Of a DNA stretch of 64,000 nt, positions 15,166 to 30,338 are shown one piece after another. Position numbers and translations under genes: made by a program. This DNA comes from Siphonodentalium dalli (lineage: Eukaryota; Mollusca; Scaphopoda; Gadilida; Siphonodentaliidae): NCBI GenBank assembly GCA_032622095.1, contig CP136068.1, forward strand, positions 184,886,796-184,950,795, written 5' to 3'. Each line of letters begins with the position of its first letter. Positions within the stretch are counted from its first letter, which is position 1. The notes below the pieces were generated by a model. The model had not been told where the DNA came from and searched no databases. It was given only the letters and a program-made list of their open reading frames with translations.

Positions 15166-18100
15166 TATATGAACTGTGGTTACTATGGTATTTGAGACTT
15201 TGATGATAAGATATATGAACTGTGTTACTATGGTATTTGAGACTTTGATGATAAGATATATGAACTGTGGTTACTATGGTATTTGAGACTTTGATGATAA
15301 GATATATGAACTGTGGTGACTATGGTATTTGAGACTTTGATGATAAGATATATGAACTGTGTTACTATGGTATTTGAGACTTTGATGATAAGTTATATGA
15401 ACTGTGGTGACTATGGTATTTGATGATAAGATATATGAACTGTGGTGACTATGGTATTTGAGGCTTTGATGATAAGATATATGAACTGTGGTGACTATGG
15501 TATTTGAGGCTTTGATGATAAGTTATATGAACTGTGGTGACTATGGTATTTGATGATAAGATATATGAACTGTGGTGACTATGGTATTTGAGGCTTTGAT
15601 GATAAGATATATGAACTGTGGTGACTATGGTATTTGAGGCTTTGATGATAAGATATATGAACTGTGGTTACTATGTTATTTGAGACTTTGATGATAAGAT
15701 ATATGAACTGTGGTGACTATGGTATTTGAGGCTTTGATGATAAGATATATGAACTGTGGTGACTATGGTATTTGAGACTTTGATGATAAGATATATGAAC
15801 TGTGGTGACTATAGTATTTGAGACTTTGATGATAAGATATATGAACTGTGGTGACTATAGTATTTGAGGCTTTGGTGATAAGATATATGAACTGTGGTTA
15901 CTATAGTATTTGAGACTTTGATGATAAGATATATGAACTGTGGTTACTATGGTATTTGAGACTTTGATGATAAGATATATGAACTGTGGTGACTATAGTA
16001 TTTGAGACTTTGATGATAAGATATATGAACTGTGGTGACTATAGTATTTGAGGCTTTGATGATAAGATATATGAACTGTGGTTACTATAGTATTTGAGAC
16101 TTTGATGATAAGATATATGAACTGTGGTTACTATGGTATTTGAGGCTTTGATGATAAGATATATGAACTGTGGTTACTATGGTATTTGAGGCTTTGGTGA
16201 TAAGATATATGAACTGTGGTTACTATGGTATTTGAGGCTTTGGTGATAAGATATATGAACTGTGGTGACTATAGTATTTGAGACTTTGATGATAAGATAT
16301 ATGAACTGTGGTGACTATAGTATTTGAGGCTTTGATGATAAGATATATGAACTGTGGTTACTATAGTATTTGAGACTTTGATGATAAGATATATGAACTG
16401 TGGTTACTATGGTATTTGAGGCTTTGATGATAAGATATATGAACTGTGGTTACTATGGTATTTGAGGCTTTGGTGATAAGATATATGAACTGTGGTTACT
16501 ATGGTATTTGAGGCTTTGGTGATAAGATATATGAACTGTGGTGACTATGGTATTTGAGACTTTGATGATAAGATATATGAACTGTGGTTACTATAGTATT
16601 TGAGGCTTTGATGATAAGATATATGAACTGTGGTGACTATGGTATTTGAGACTTTGATGATAAGATATATGAACTGTGGTGACTATGGTATTTGAGACTT
16701 TGATGATAAGATATATGAACTGTGGTGACTATGGTATTTGAGACTTTGATGATAAGATATATGAACTGTGGTTACTATAGTATTTGAGGCTTTGATGATA
16801 AGATATATGAACTGTGGTGACTATGGTATTTGAGACTTTGATGATAAGATATATGAACTGTGGTGACTATGGTATTTGAGGCTTTGGTGATAAGATATAT
16901 GAACTGTGGTGACTATGGTATTTGAGGCTTTGATGATAAGATATATGAACTGTGGTTACTATGGTATTTGAGACTTTGATGATAAGATATATGAACTGTG
17001 GTGACTATGGTATTTGAGGCTTTGATGATAATATATATGAACTGTGGTGACTATGGTATTTGAGGCTTTGATGATAAGATATATGAATTGTGGTTACTAT
17101 GGTATTTGAGACTTTGATGATAAGATATATGAACTGTGGTGACTATGGTATTTGAGGCTTTGATGATAATATATATGAACTGTGGTGACTATGGTATTTG
17201 AGGCTTTGATGATAAGATATATGAATTGTGGTTACTATGGTATTTGAGACTTTGATGATAAGATATATGAACTGTGGTTACTATGGTATTTGAGACTTTG
17301 ATGATAAGATATATGAACTGTGGTGACTATGGTATTTGAGACTTGATGATAAGATATATGAACTGTGGTTACTATGGTATTTGAGACTTTGATGATAAGA
17401 TATATGAACTGTGGTGACTATGGTATTTGTGGCTTTGATGATAAGATATATGAACTGTGGTGACTATGGTATTTGAGACTTTGATGATAAGATATATGAA
17501 CTGTGGTGACTATGGTATTTGAGACTTTGATGATAAGATATATGAACTGTGGTGACTATGGTATTTGAGACTTTGATGATAAGATATATGAACTGTGTTG
17601 ACTATGGTATTTGAGACTTTGATGATAAGATATATGAACTGTGGTGACTATGGTATTTGAGACTTTGATGATAAGATATATGAACTGTGGTGACTATAGT
17701 ATTTGAGGCTTTGATGATAAGATATATGAACTGTGGTGACTATGGTATTTGAGACTTTGATGATAAGTTATATGAACTGTGGTGACTATGGTATTTGATG
17801 ATAAGATATATGAACTGTGGTGACTATGGTATTTGAGGCTTTGATGATAAGATATATGAACTGTGGTGACTATAGTATTTGAGGCTTTGATGATAAGATA
17901 TATGAACTGTGGTTACTATAGTATTTGAGGCTTTGATGATAAGATATATGAACTGTGGTGACTATGGTATTTGAGACTTTGATGATAAGATATATGAACT
18001 GTGGTGACTATGGTATTTGAGACTTTGATGATAAGATATATGAACTGTGGTGACTATAGTATTTGAGACTTTGATGATAAGATATATGAACTGTGGTTAC

Positions 18101-20189
18101 TATAGTATTTGAGACTTTGATGATAAGATATATGAACTGTGGTTACTATGGTATTTGAGACTTTGATGATAAGATATATGAACTGTGGTGACTATAGTAT
18201 TTGAGGATAATATATATGAACTGTGGTGACTATGGTATTTGAGGCTTTGATGATAAGTTATATGAACTGTGGTGACTATGGTATTTGATGATAAGATATA
18301 TGAACTGTGGTGACTATGGTATTTGAGGCTTTGATGATAAGATATATGAACTGTGGTGACTATGGTATTTGAGGCTTTGATGATAAGATATATGAACTGT
18401 GGTTACTATGGTATTTGAGGCTTTGATGATAAGATATATGAACTGTGGTGACTATTGTATTTGAGGCTTTGATGTTAAGATATATGAACTGTGGTGACTA
18501 TGGTATTTGAGACTTTGATGATAAGATATATGAACTGTGGTGACTATGGTATTTGAGGCTTTGATGATAAGATATATGAACTGTGGTGACTATTGTATTT
18601 GAGGCTTTGATGTTAAGATATATGAACTGTGGTGACTATGGTATTTGAGGCTTTGATGATAAGATATATGAACTGTGGTGACTATTGTATTTGAGGCTTT
18701 GATGTTAAGATATATGAACTGTGGTGACTATGGTATTTGAGACTTTGATGATAAGATATATGAACTGTGGTGACTATGGTATTTGAGGCTTTGATGATAA
18801 GATATATGAACTGTGGTGACTATTGTATTTGAGGCTTTGATGTTAAGATATATGAACTGTGGTGACTATGGTATTTGAGGCTTTGATGATAAGATATATG
18901 AACTGTGGTTACTATGGTATTTGAGGCTTTGATGATAAGATATATGAACTGTGGTGACTATTGTATTTGAGGCTTTGATGTTAAGATATATGAACTGTGG
19001 TGACTATGGTATTTGAGGCTTTGATGATAAGATATATGAACTGTGGTGACTATGGTATTTGAGGCTTTGATGATAAGATATATGAACTGTGGTGACTATG
19101 GTATTTGAGGCTTTGATGATAAGATATATGAACTGTGGTTACTATAGTATTTGAGGCTTTGATGATAAGATATATGAACTGTGGTTACTATGGTATTTGA
19201 GGCTTTGATGATAAGATATATGAACTGTGGTGACTATGGTATTTGAGGCTTTGATGATAAGATATATGAACTGTGGTGACTATGGTATTTGAGGCTTTGA
19301 TGATAAGATATATGAACTGTGGTGACTATGGTATTTGAGGCTTTGATGATAAGATATATGAACTGTGGTTACTATGGTATTTGAGGCTTTGATGATAATA
19401 TATATGAACTGTGGTGACTATGGTATTTGAGGCTTTGATGATAAGATATATGAACTGTGGTGACTATGGTATTTGAGGCTTTGATGATAAGATATATGAA
19501 CTGTGGTGACTATGGTATTTGAGACTTTGATGATAAGATATATGAACTGTGGTGACTATGGTATTTGAGGCTTTGATGATAAGATATATGAACTGTGGTT
19601 ACTATGGTATTTGAGGCTTTGATGATAAGATATATGAACTGTGGTGACTATGGTATTTGAGGCTTTGATGATAAGATATATGAACTGTGGTGACTATGGT
19701 ATTTGAGGCTTTGATGATAAGATATATGAACTGTGGTGACTATGGTATTTGAGGCTTTGATGATAAGATATATGAACTGTGGTGACTATGGTATTTGAGA
19801 CTTTGATGATAAGATATATGAACTGTGGTGACTATGGTATTTGACACTTTGATGATAAGATATATGAACTGTGGTGACTATGGTATTTGAGGCTTTGATG
19901 ATAAGATATATGAACTGTGGTTAATATGGTATTTGAGGCTTTGATGGTAAGATATATGAACTGTGGTTAATATGGTATTTGAGGCTTTGATGGTAAGATA
20001 TATGAACTGTGGTGACTATGGTATTTGAGGCTTTGATGGTAAGATATATGAACTGTGGTGACTATGGTATTTGAGGCTTTGATGATAAGATATATGAACT
20101 GTGGTTACTATGGTATTTGAGGCTTTGATGATAAGATATATGAACTGTGGTGACTATGGTATTTGAGGCTTTGATGATAAGATATATGA

Positions 20190-23100
20190 ACTGTGGTGAC
20201 TATGGTATTTGAGGCTTTGATGATAAGATATATGAACAGTGGTTACTATGGTATTTGACACTTTGATGATAAGATATATGAACCGTGGTTACTATGGTAT
20301 TTGAGTCTTTGATGATAAGATATATGAACTGTGGTGACTATGGTATTTGAGACTTTGATGATAAGATATATGAACTGTGGTGACTATGGTATTTGAGGCT
20401 TTGATGGTAAGATATATGAACTGTGGTGACTATGGTATTTGAGACTTTGATGATAAGATATATGAACTGTGGTGACTATTGTATTTGAGGCTTTGATGGT
20501 AAGATATATGAACTGTGGTTACTATGGTATTTGAGGCTTTGATGATAAGATATATGAACTGTGGTGACTATGGTATTTGAGGCTTTGATGATAAGATATA
20601 TGAACTGTGGTGACTATGGTATTTGAGGCTTTGATGATAAGATATATGAACTGTGGTTACTATGGTATTTGAGACTTTGATGATAATATATATGAACTGT
20701 GGTTACTATGGTATTTGAGACTTTGATGATAAGATATATGAACTGTTGTGACTATGGTATTTGAGACTTTGATGATAAGATATATGAACTGTGGTGACTA
20801 TGGTATTTGAGGCTTTGCTGATAAGATATATGAACTGTGGTTACTATGTTATTTGAGGCTTTGATGATAAGATATATGAACTGTGTTGACTATGGTATTT
20901 GAGGCTTTGATGATAAGATATATGAACTGTGGTGACTATGGTATTTGAGGCTTTGATGATAAGATATATGAACTGTGGTGACTATGGTATTTGAGACTTT
21001 GATGATAAGATATATGAACTGTGGTGACTATGGTATTTGAGGCTTTGATGATAATATATATGAACTGTGGTGACTATGGTATTTGAGACTTTGATGATAA
21101 GATATATGAACTGTGGTGACTATAGTATTTGAGACTTTGATGATAAGATATATGAACTGTGGTTACTATAGTATTTGAGGCTTTGATGATAAGATATATG
21201 AACTGTGGTGACTATAGTATTTGAGGCTTTGATGATAAGATATATGAACTGTGGTTACTATGGTATTTGAGGCTTTGATGATAAGATATATGAACTGTGG
21301 TGACTATGGTATTTGAGGCTTTGATGATAAGATATATGAACTGTGGTTACTATAGTATTTGAGGCTTTGATGATAAGATATATGAACTGTGTTTACTATG
21401 GTATTTGAGGCTTTGATGATAAGATATATGAACTGTGGTGACTATGGTATTTGCAGGCTTTGATGATAAGATATATGAACTGTGGTTACTATAGTATTTG
21501 AGGCTTTGATTGTAAGATATATGAACTGTGGTGACTATAGTATTTGAGACTTTGATGATAAGATATATGAACTGTGGTGACTATGGTATTTGAGGCTTGA
21601 TGATAAGATATATGAACTGTGGTGACTATGGTATTTGAGGCTTTGATGGTAAGATATATGAACTGTGGTGACTATGGTATTTGTGACTTTGATGATAAGA
21701 TATATTAACTGTGGTGACTATGGTATTTGAGGCTTTGATGGTAAGATATATGAACTGTGGTGACTATGGTATTTGTGACTTTGATGATAAGATATATGAA
21801 CTGTGGTGACTATGGTATTTGTGACTTTGATGATAAGATATATGAACTGTGGTGACTATGGTATTTGAGACTTTGATGATAAGATATATGAACTGTGGTT
21901 ACTATGGTATTTGATGATAAGATATATGAACTGTGGTTACTATGGTATTTGAGACTTTGATGGTAAGATATATGAACTGTGGTTACTATGGTATTTGAGA
22001 CTTTGATGATAAGATATATGAACTGTGGTTACTATGGTATTTGAGGCTTTGATGATAAGATATATGAACTGTGGTGACTATGGTATTTGAGGCTTGATGA
22101 TAAGATATATGTACTGTGGTGACTATGGTATTTGAGGCTTTGATGATAAGATATATGAACTGTGGTTACTATGGTATTTGAGGCTTTGATGATAAGATAT
22201 ATGAACTGTGGTGACTATGGTATTTGAGACTTTGATGATAAGATATATGAACTGTGGTGACTATGGTATTTGAGGCTTTGATGATAATATATATGAACTG
22301 TGGTGACTATGGTATTTGCGGCTTTGATGATAAGATATATGAACTGTGGTTACTATGGTATTTGAGACTTTGATGATAAGATATATGAACTGTGGTGACT
22401 ATAGTATTTGAGACTTTGATGATAAGATATATGAACTGTGGTGACTATGGTATTTGAGGCTTTGATGATAAGATATATGAACTGTGGTGACTATGGTATT
22501 TGAGGCTTTGATGATAAGATATATGAACTGTGGTGACTATGGTATTTGAGACTTTGATGATAAGATATATGAACTGTGGTTACTATGGTATTTGAGGCTT
22601 TGATGATAAGATATATGAACTGTGGTTACTATGGTATTTGAGGCTTTGATGATAAGATATATGAACTGTGGTTACTATGGTATTTGAGACTTTGATGATA
22701 AGATATATGAATTGTGGTTACTATGGTATTTGAGGCTTTGATGATAAGATATATGAACTGTGGTTACTATGGTATTTGAGGCTTTGATGGTAAGATATAT
22801 GAACTGTGGTGACTATGGTATTTGTGACTTTGATGATAAGATATATGAATTGTGGTTACTATGGTATTTGAGGCTTTGATGGTAAGATATATGAACTGTG
22901 GTTACTATGGTATTTGAGACTTTGATGATAAGATATATGAACTGTGGTTACTATGGTATTTGAGGCTTTGATGATAAGATATATGAACTGTGGTTACTAT
23001 GGTATTTGAGACTTTGATGATAAGATATATGAACTGTGGTTACTATGGTATTTGAGACTTTGATGATAAGATATATGAACTGTGGTTACTATGGTATTTG

Positions 23101-24727
23101 AGGCTTTGATGATAAGATATATGAACTGTGGTTACTATGGTATTTGAGACTTTGATGATAAGATATATGAACTGTGGTTACTATGGTATTTGAGGCTTTG
23201 ATGATAAGATATATGAACTGTGGTTACTATGGTATTTGAGACTTTGATGATAAGATATATGAACTGTGGTTACTATGGTATTTGAGACTTTGATGATAAG
23301 ATATATGAACTGTGGTTACTATGGTATTTGAGGCTTTGATGATAAGATATATGAACTGTGGTTACTATGGTATTTGAGACTTTGATGATAAGATATATGA
23401 ACTGTGGTGACTATGGTATTTGAGACTTTGATGATAAGATATATGAACTGTGGTTACTATAGTATTTGAGACTTTGATGATAAGATATATGAACTGTGGT
23501 GACTATGGTATTTGAGACTTTGATGATAAGATATATGAACTGTGGTGACTATGGTATTTGTGACTTTGATGATAAGATATATGAATTGTGGTTACTATGG
23601 TATTTGAGGCTTTGATGATAAGATATATGAACTGTGGTTACTATGGTATTTGAGGCTTTGATGATAAGATATATGAACTGTGGTGACTATGGTATTTGAA
23701 GCTTTGATGATAAGATATATGAACTGTGGTGACTATGGTATTTGAGGCTTTGATGATAATATATATGAACTGTGGTGACTATGGTATTTGAGGCTTTGAT
23801 GATAAGATATATGAACTGTGGTGACTATAGTATTTGAGACTTTGATGATAAGATATATGAACTGTGGTTACTATGGTATTTGAGGCTTTGATGGTAAGAT
23901 ATATGAACTGTGGTGACTATGGTATTTGAGGCTTTGATGATAAGATATATGAACTGTGGTGACTATGGTATTTGAGGCTTTGATGGTAAGATATATGAAC
24001 TGTGGTTACTATGGTATTTGAGACTTTGATGATAAGATATATGAACTGTGGTGACTATGGTATTTGAGGCTTTGATGATAATATATATGAACTGTGGTGA
24101 CTATGGTATTTGAGGCTTTGATGATAAGATATATGAATTGTGGTTACTATGGTATTTGAGACTTTGATGATAAGATATATGAACTGTGGTGACTATGGTA
24201 TTTGAGGCTTTGATGATAATATATATGAACTGTGGTGACTATGGTATTTGAGGCTTTGATGATAAGATATATGAATTGTGGTTACTATGGTATTTGAGAC
24301 TTTGATGATAAGATATATGAACTGTGGTTACTATGGTATTTGAGGCTTTGATGATAAGATATATGAACTGTGGTTACTATGGTATTTGAGACTTTGATGA
24401 TAAGATATATGAACTGTGGTGACTATGGTATTTGTGGCTTTGATGATAAGATATATGAACTGTGGTGACTATGGTATTTGAGACTTTGATGATAAGATAT
24501 ATGAACTGTGGTGACTATGGTATTTGAGACTTTGATGATAAGATATATGAACTGTGGTGACTATGGTATTTGAGACTTTGATGATAAGATATATGAACTG
24601 TGTTGACTATGGTATTTGAGACTTTGATGATAAGATATATGAACTGTGGTGACTATGGTATTTGAGACTTTGATGATAAGATATATGAACTGTGGTGACT
24701 ATAGTATTTGAGGCTTTGATGATAAGA
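20190..24727. repeat. Higher-order duplication within the satellite, copy B
   Basis: This is the partner of 10500-15165. Marker variants GAACAGTGG (20234), TTGCTGATAAG (20815), ATTGTAAG (21509), GTACTG (22111), TTTGCGGC (22313), TTTGAAGC (23693), TTTGTGGC (24433) and GTGTTGAC (about 24603) repeat the copy A order. Colinearity ends near 24727, where copy B reads GAGTC and copy A does not. A third partial copy of the right end (the TAATATATATG, GAATTGTGG, TTTGTGGC, GTGTTGAC series) lies at about 17025-17710. Confidence 0.87.
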
Positions 24728-27700
24728 TATATGAACTGTGGTGACTATGGTATTTGAGTCTTTGATGATAAGATATATGAACTGTGGTGACTATGGTATT
24801 TGAGACTTTGATGATAAGATATATGAACTGTGGTGACTATGGTATTTGATGATAAGATATATGAACTGTGGTGACTATGGTATTTGAGACTTTGATGATA
24901 AGATATATGAACTGTGGTGACTATGGTATTTGAGACTTTGATGATAAGATATATGAACTGTGGTGACTATGGTATTTGAGGCTTTGATGATAAGATATAT
25001 GAACTGTGGTTACTATGGTATTTGTGGCTTTGATGATAAGATATATGAACTGTGGTGACTATGGTATTTGAGGCTTTGATGATAAGATATATGAACTGTG
25101 GTTACTATAGTATTTGAGACTTTGATGATAAGATATATGAACTGTGGTGACTATGGTATTTGATGCTTTGATGATAAGATATATGAACTGTGGTGACTAT
25201 GGTATTTGAGACTTTGATGATAAGATATATGAACTGTGGTTACTATGGTATTTGTGGCTTTGATGATAAGATATATGAACTGTGGTGACTATGGTATTTG
25301 AGACTTTGATGATAAGATATATGAACTGTGGTTACTATGGTATTTGAGGCTTTGATGATAAGATATATGAACTGTGGTGACTATGGTATTTGAGGCTTTG
25401 ATGATAAGATATATGAACTGTGGTTACTATGGTATTTGAGGCTTTGATGATAAGATATATGAACTGTGGTGACTATGGTATTTGAGACTTTGATGATAAG
25501 ATATATGAACTGTGGTGACTATGGTATTTGAGACTTTGATGATAAGATATATGAACTGTGGTGACTATGGTATTTGAGACTTTGATGATAAGATATATGA
25601 ACTGTGGTGACTATGGTATTTGAGGCTTTGATGATAAGATATATGAACTGTGGTGACTATGGTATTTGAGGCTTTGATGATAAGATATATGAACTGTGGT
25701 GACTATGGTATTTGAGGCTTTGATGATAAGATATATGAACTGTGGTTACTATGGTATTTGAGACTTGATGATAAGATATATGAACTGTGGTTTCTATAGT
25801 ATTTTAGGCTTTGATGATAAGATATATGAACTGTGGTTACTATGGTATTTGAGGCTTTGATGATAAGATATATGAACTGTGGTGACTGTTGTATTTGAGG
25901 CTTTGATGATAAGATATATGAACTGTGGTGACTATGGTATTTGAGACTTTGATGATAAGATATATGAACTGTGGTGACTATGGTATTTGAGACTTTGATG
26001 ATAAGATATATGAACTGTGGTGACTATGGTATTTGAGACTTTGATGATAAGATATATGAACTGTGGTGACTATAGTATTTGAGGCTTTGATGATAAGATA
26101 TATGAACTGTGGTTACTATGGTATTTGAGACTTTGATGATAAGATATATGAACTGTGGTGACTATGGTATTTGAGACTTTGATGATAAGATATATGAACT
26201 GTGGTGACTATAGTATTTGAGACTTTGATGATAAGATATATGAACTGTGGTTACTATGGTATTTGAGACTTTGATGATAAGATATATGAACTGTGGTTAC
26301 TATGGTATTTAAGGCTTTGATGATAAGATATATGAACTGTGGTTACTATAGTATTTGAGACTTTGATGATAAGATATATGAACTGTGGTGACTATGGTAT
26401 TTGAGACTTTGATGATAAGATATATGAACTGTGGTGACTATGGTATTTGAGACTTTGATGATAAGATATATGAACTGTGGTTACTATGGTATTTGAGACT
26501 TTGATGATAAGATATATGAACTGTGGTGACTATGGTATTTGAGACTTTGATGATAAGATATATGAACTGTGGTTACTATGGTATTTAAGGCTTTGATGAT
26601 AAGATATATGAACTGTGGTGACTATAGTATTTGAGGCTTTGATGATAAGATATATGAACTGTGGTGACTATGGTATTTGAGGCTTTGATGATAAGATATA
26701 TGAACTGTGGTTACTATGGTATTTGATGATAAGATATATGAACTGTGGTGACTATGGTATTTGAGGCTTTGATGATAAGATATATGAACTGTGGTTACTA
26801 TAGTATTTGAGGCTTTGATGATAAGATATATGAACTGTGGTTACTATGGTATTTGAGGCTTTGATGATAAGATATATGAACTGTGGTTACTATGGTATTT
26901 GATGATAAGATATATGAACTGTGGTGACTATGGTATTTGAGGCTTTGATGATAAGATATATGAACTGTGGTTACTATAGTATTTGAGGCTTTGATGATAA
27001 GATATATGAACTGTGGTTACTATGGTATTTGAGGCTTTGATGATAAGATATATGAACTGTGGTGACTATGGTATTTGAGGCTTTGATGATAAGATATATG
27101 AACTGTGGTTACTATGGTATTTGATGATAAGATATATGAACTGTGGTGACTATGGTATTTGAGGCTTTGATGATAAGATATATGAACTGTGGTGACTATG
27201 GTATTTGAGGCTTTGATGATAAGATATATGAACTGTGGTGACTATGGTATTTGAGACTTTGATGATAAGATATATGAACTGTGGTGACTATGGTATTTGA
27301 GGCTTTGATGATAAGATATATGAACTGTGGTGACTATGGTATTTGAGGCTTTGATGATAAGATATATGAACTGTGGTTACTATGGTATTTGAGACTTTGA
27401 TGATAAGATATATGAACTGTGGTGACTATGGTATTTGAGGCTTTGATGATAAGATATATGAACTGTGGTTACTATGGTATTTGAGACTTTGATGATAAGA
27501 TATATGAACTGTGGTGACTATGGTATTTGAGGCTTTGATGATAAGATATATGAACTGTGGTGACTATGGTATTTGAGGCTTTGATGATAAGATATATGAA
27601 CTGTGGTGACTATGGTATTTGAGACTTTGATGATAAGATATATGAACTGTGGTGACTATGGTATTTGAGGCTTTGATGATAAGATATATGAACTGTGGTG

Positions 27701-29599
27701 ACTATGGTATTTGAGGCTTTGATGATAAGATATATGAACTGTGGTTACTATGGTATTTGAGACTTTGATGATAAGATATATGAACTGTGGTGACTATGGT
27801 ATTTGAGGCTTTGATGATAAGATATATGAACTGTGGTTACTATGGTATTTGAGACTTTGATGATAAGATATATGAACTGTGGTGACTATGGTATTTGAGG
27901 CTTTGATGATAAGATATATGAACTGTGGTTACTATGGTATTTGATGATAAGATATATGAACTGTGGTGACTATGGTATTTGAGGCTTTGATGATAAGATA
28001 TATGAACTGTGGTTACTATGGTATTTGAGACTTTGATGATAAGATATATGAACTGTGGTGACTATGGTATTTGAGGCTTTGATGATAAGATATATGAACT
28101 GTGGTTACTATGGTATTTGATGATAAGATATATGAACTGTGGTGACTATGGTATTTGAGGCTTTGATGATAAGATATATGAACTGTGGTTACTATGGTAT
28201 TTGAGACTTTGATGATAAGATATATGAACTGTGGTGACTATGGTATTTGAGACTTTGATGATAAGATATATGAACTGTGGTGACTATGGTATTTGAGACT
28301 TTGATGATAAGATATATGAACTGTGGTTACTATGGTATTTAAGGCTTTGATGATAAGATATATGAACTGTGGTTACTATAGTATTTGAGACTTTGATGAT
28401 AAGATATATGAACTGTGGTGACTATGGTATTTGAGGCTTTGATGATAAGATATATGAACTGTGGTTACTATGGTATTTGAGACTTTGATGATAAGATATA
28501 TGAACTGTGGTTACTATGGTATTTGAGACTTTGATGATAAGATATATGAACTGTGGTGACTATGGTATTTGAGGCTTTGATGATAAGATATATGAACTGT
28601 GGTGACTATGGTATTTGATGCTTTGATGATAAGATATATGAACTGTGGTTACTATGGTATTTGAGGCTTTGATGATAAGATATATGAACTGTGGTGACTA
28701 TAGTATTTGAGGCTTTGATGATAAGATATATGAACTGTGGTTACTATGGTATTTGAGGCTTTGATGATAAGATATATGAACTGTGGTGACTATGGTATTT
28801 GAGACTTTGATGATAAGATATATGAACTGTGGTTACTATGGTATTTGAGGCTTTGATGATAAGATATATGAACTGTGGTTACTATGGTATTTGAGACTTT
28901 GATGATAAGATATATGAACTGTGGTTACTATGGTATTTGATGCTTTGATGATAAGATATATGAACTGTGGTGACTATGGTATTTGAGGCTTTGATGATAA
29001 GATATATGAACTGTGGTGACTATGGTATTTGAGACTTTGATGATAAGATATATGAACTGTGGTTACTATAGTATTTGAGACTTTGATGATAAGATATATG
29101 AACTGTGGTGACTATGGTATTTGAGGCTTTGATGATAAGATATATGAACTGTGGTTACTATGGTATTTGAGGCTTTGATGATAAGATATATGAACTGTGG
29201 TTACTATAGTATTTGAGACTTTGATGATAAGATATATGAACTGTGGTGACTATGGTATTTGATGCTTTGATGATAAGATATATGAACTGTGGTTACTATG
29301 GTATTTGTTTTTATGTGTAAGCAATATTTGCTAAGTGGGTGTCTGACAGGTAACACGTTGTCCGAGACGTAGTGAACACCAAACCTGGCACACCAGAATG
29401 ACAAAAACAAGTCAAAGTGAGATGCCGGCAGGTAGACCAGAGGCCTTTTGGAAAAGTCAAATGAGGATAAGAGCAAAAAACGGCTTAAAACATATTTGTC
29501 AAAAGAATCGTTCACGCAATACTGCTGGACACAAAACACACAGGCTATGTTGCAATGTCTCCTCTACACACACTATGCTTGGCAATATTTTAAGTTCCC

Positions 29600-29968
29600 G
29601 TCCCGATGACTCAGTAAGTAAGGCACATGGTACTAAATGGAGGGGACCTCGATGATCCAGTCAGCAAGGCGCACGAACTCCCACGCGGAAACCCCGATGT
29701 CCCGGTCATCAACGTGTATGACCCTCTTACGGGTTGGATCCCGGTGCCTCAACCGGTAAGGTGCATGGTATTCTCATGGAAGGACCCGGGTGATATAATT
29801 GGTAAGTCGTATACAATATTATGGAGGGGACCCCGGTATCCGATATTACTACGGAGGCGGCCCCGGTGCTTCAACGACCCGGGTGATATAATTAGTAAGT
29901 CGTATACAATATTATGGAGGGGACCCCGGTATCCGATATTACTACGGAGGCGGCCCCGGTGCTTCAAC
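29600..29968. repeat. Degenerate GC-richer tandem repeat with a 93-bp direct duplication
   Basis: Variants of GGAGGGGACCCCGGT followed by CAGTAAGTAAGGCACATGG recur through this stretch at irregular spacing. Within it, 29783-29875 is repeated immediately as 29876-29968 (93 bp each) with one visible difference (ATTGGT versus ATTAGT), so that duplication is recent. The repeat is locally much richer in G and C than its surroundings. No function is evident. Confidence 0.85.
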
Positions 29969-30271
29969 CAGCAAGGCACATGGCCATAAACCTTAAATTC
30001 TTATCTGGTACCCAACATAAATCAGTTTGTGGTGTATCTATGACACAAAGTTTTGTCAGCCACCAAGTAATGTAATTATATATATATTTATAATATCAAA
30101 TAACATATATGTAGTGGGGTTGTATATAGTCCAAAGCAACCCCGAAACTCAACACTAGGATGTGATACTAACATAAGATAATAAATTGTTTGTATATTAT
30201 ATTAATAAATGTGTTAAAGTCTATACATATTATTATAATGCCATATAGGCAGTGTGCTTGTTAAAAATAAT

Positions 30272-30338
30272 AACAGGTAGTAAAGTTCCTCAAAGTAGTA
30301 ACAGGTAGTAAAGTTCCTCAAAGTAGTAACAGGTAGAC
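30272..30338. repeat. 28-bp tandem repeat, about 2.4 copies
   Basis: A unit beginning AACAGGTAGTAAAGTTCCTC starts at 30272 and again at 30300. A third partial copy starts at 30328. Confidence 0.9.

Larger units (their letters stand above)
1..29306. repeat. 46-bp tandem satellite, block 1 (about 640 units)
   Basis: The stretch is a head-to-tail array with a 46-bp unit. The unit opens with TGATAAGATATATGAACTG, continues GTGACTATGGTATTTG and closes AGACTTTGA. Copies differ at a few recurrent positions: GTGAC or GTTAC, TATGG or TATAG, GAGAC or GAGGC, TGATGAT or TGATGGT. Shortened 38-bp units occur where 8 bp between two TTGA direct repeats are lost, which fits replication slippage. Units of 45 bp lack one T of the TTT run. 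Plus-strand composition is skewed: the typical unit has 12 G and only 3 C, and no CpG. No reading frame of useful length is open across it. The first base of the window is already inside the array, so its left end is not seen. I do not recognise it as a named satellite. Confidence 0.98.

Noticed and set aside
1-29306. Regular short repeats suggestive of a CRISPR array
   Set aside because: Units are directly adjacent and nearly identical over their full 46 bp. There are no variable spacers and no cas genes, and the context is eukaryotic.
29627-29989. 120-codon frame in the satellite island, considered as the missing N-terminal PAFAH1B exon
   Set aside because: It contains a 93-bp tandem duplication giving a repeated peptide, lacks the expected motif before HNR, and has no donor in a sensible position.
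30161-30181. Perfect branch-point-like TACTAAC at about 30166
   Set aside because: There is no acceptor and exon downstream that I can support, so a single match in AT-rich sequence is not evidence for an intron.
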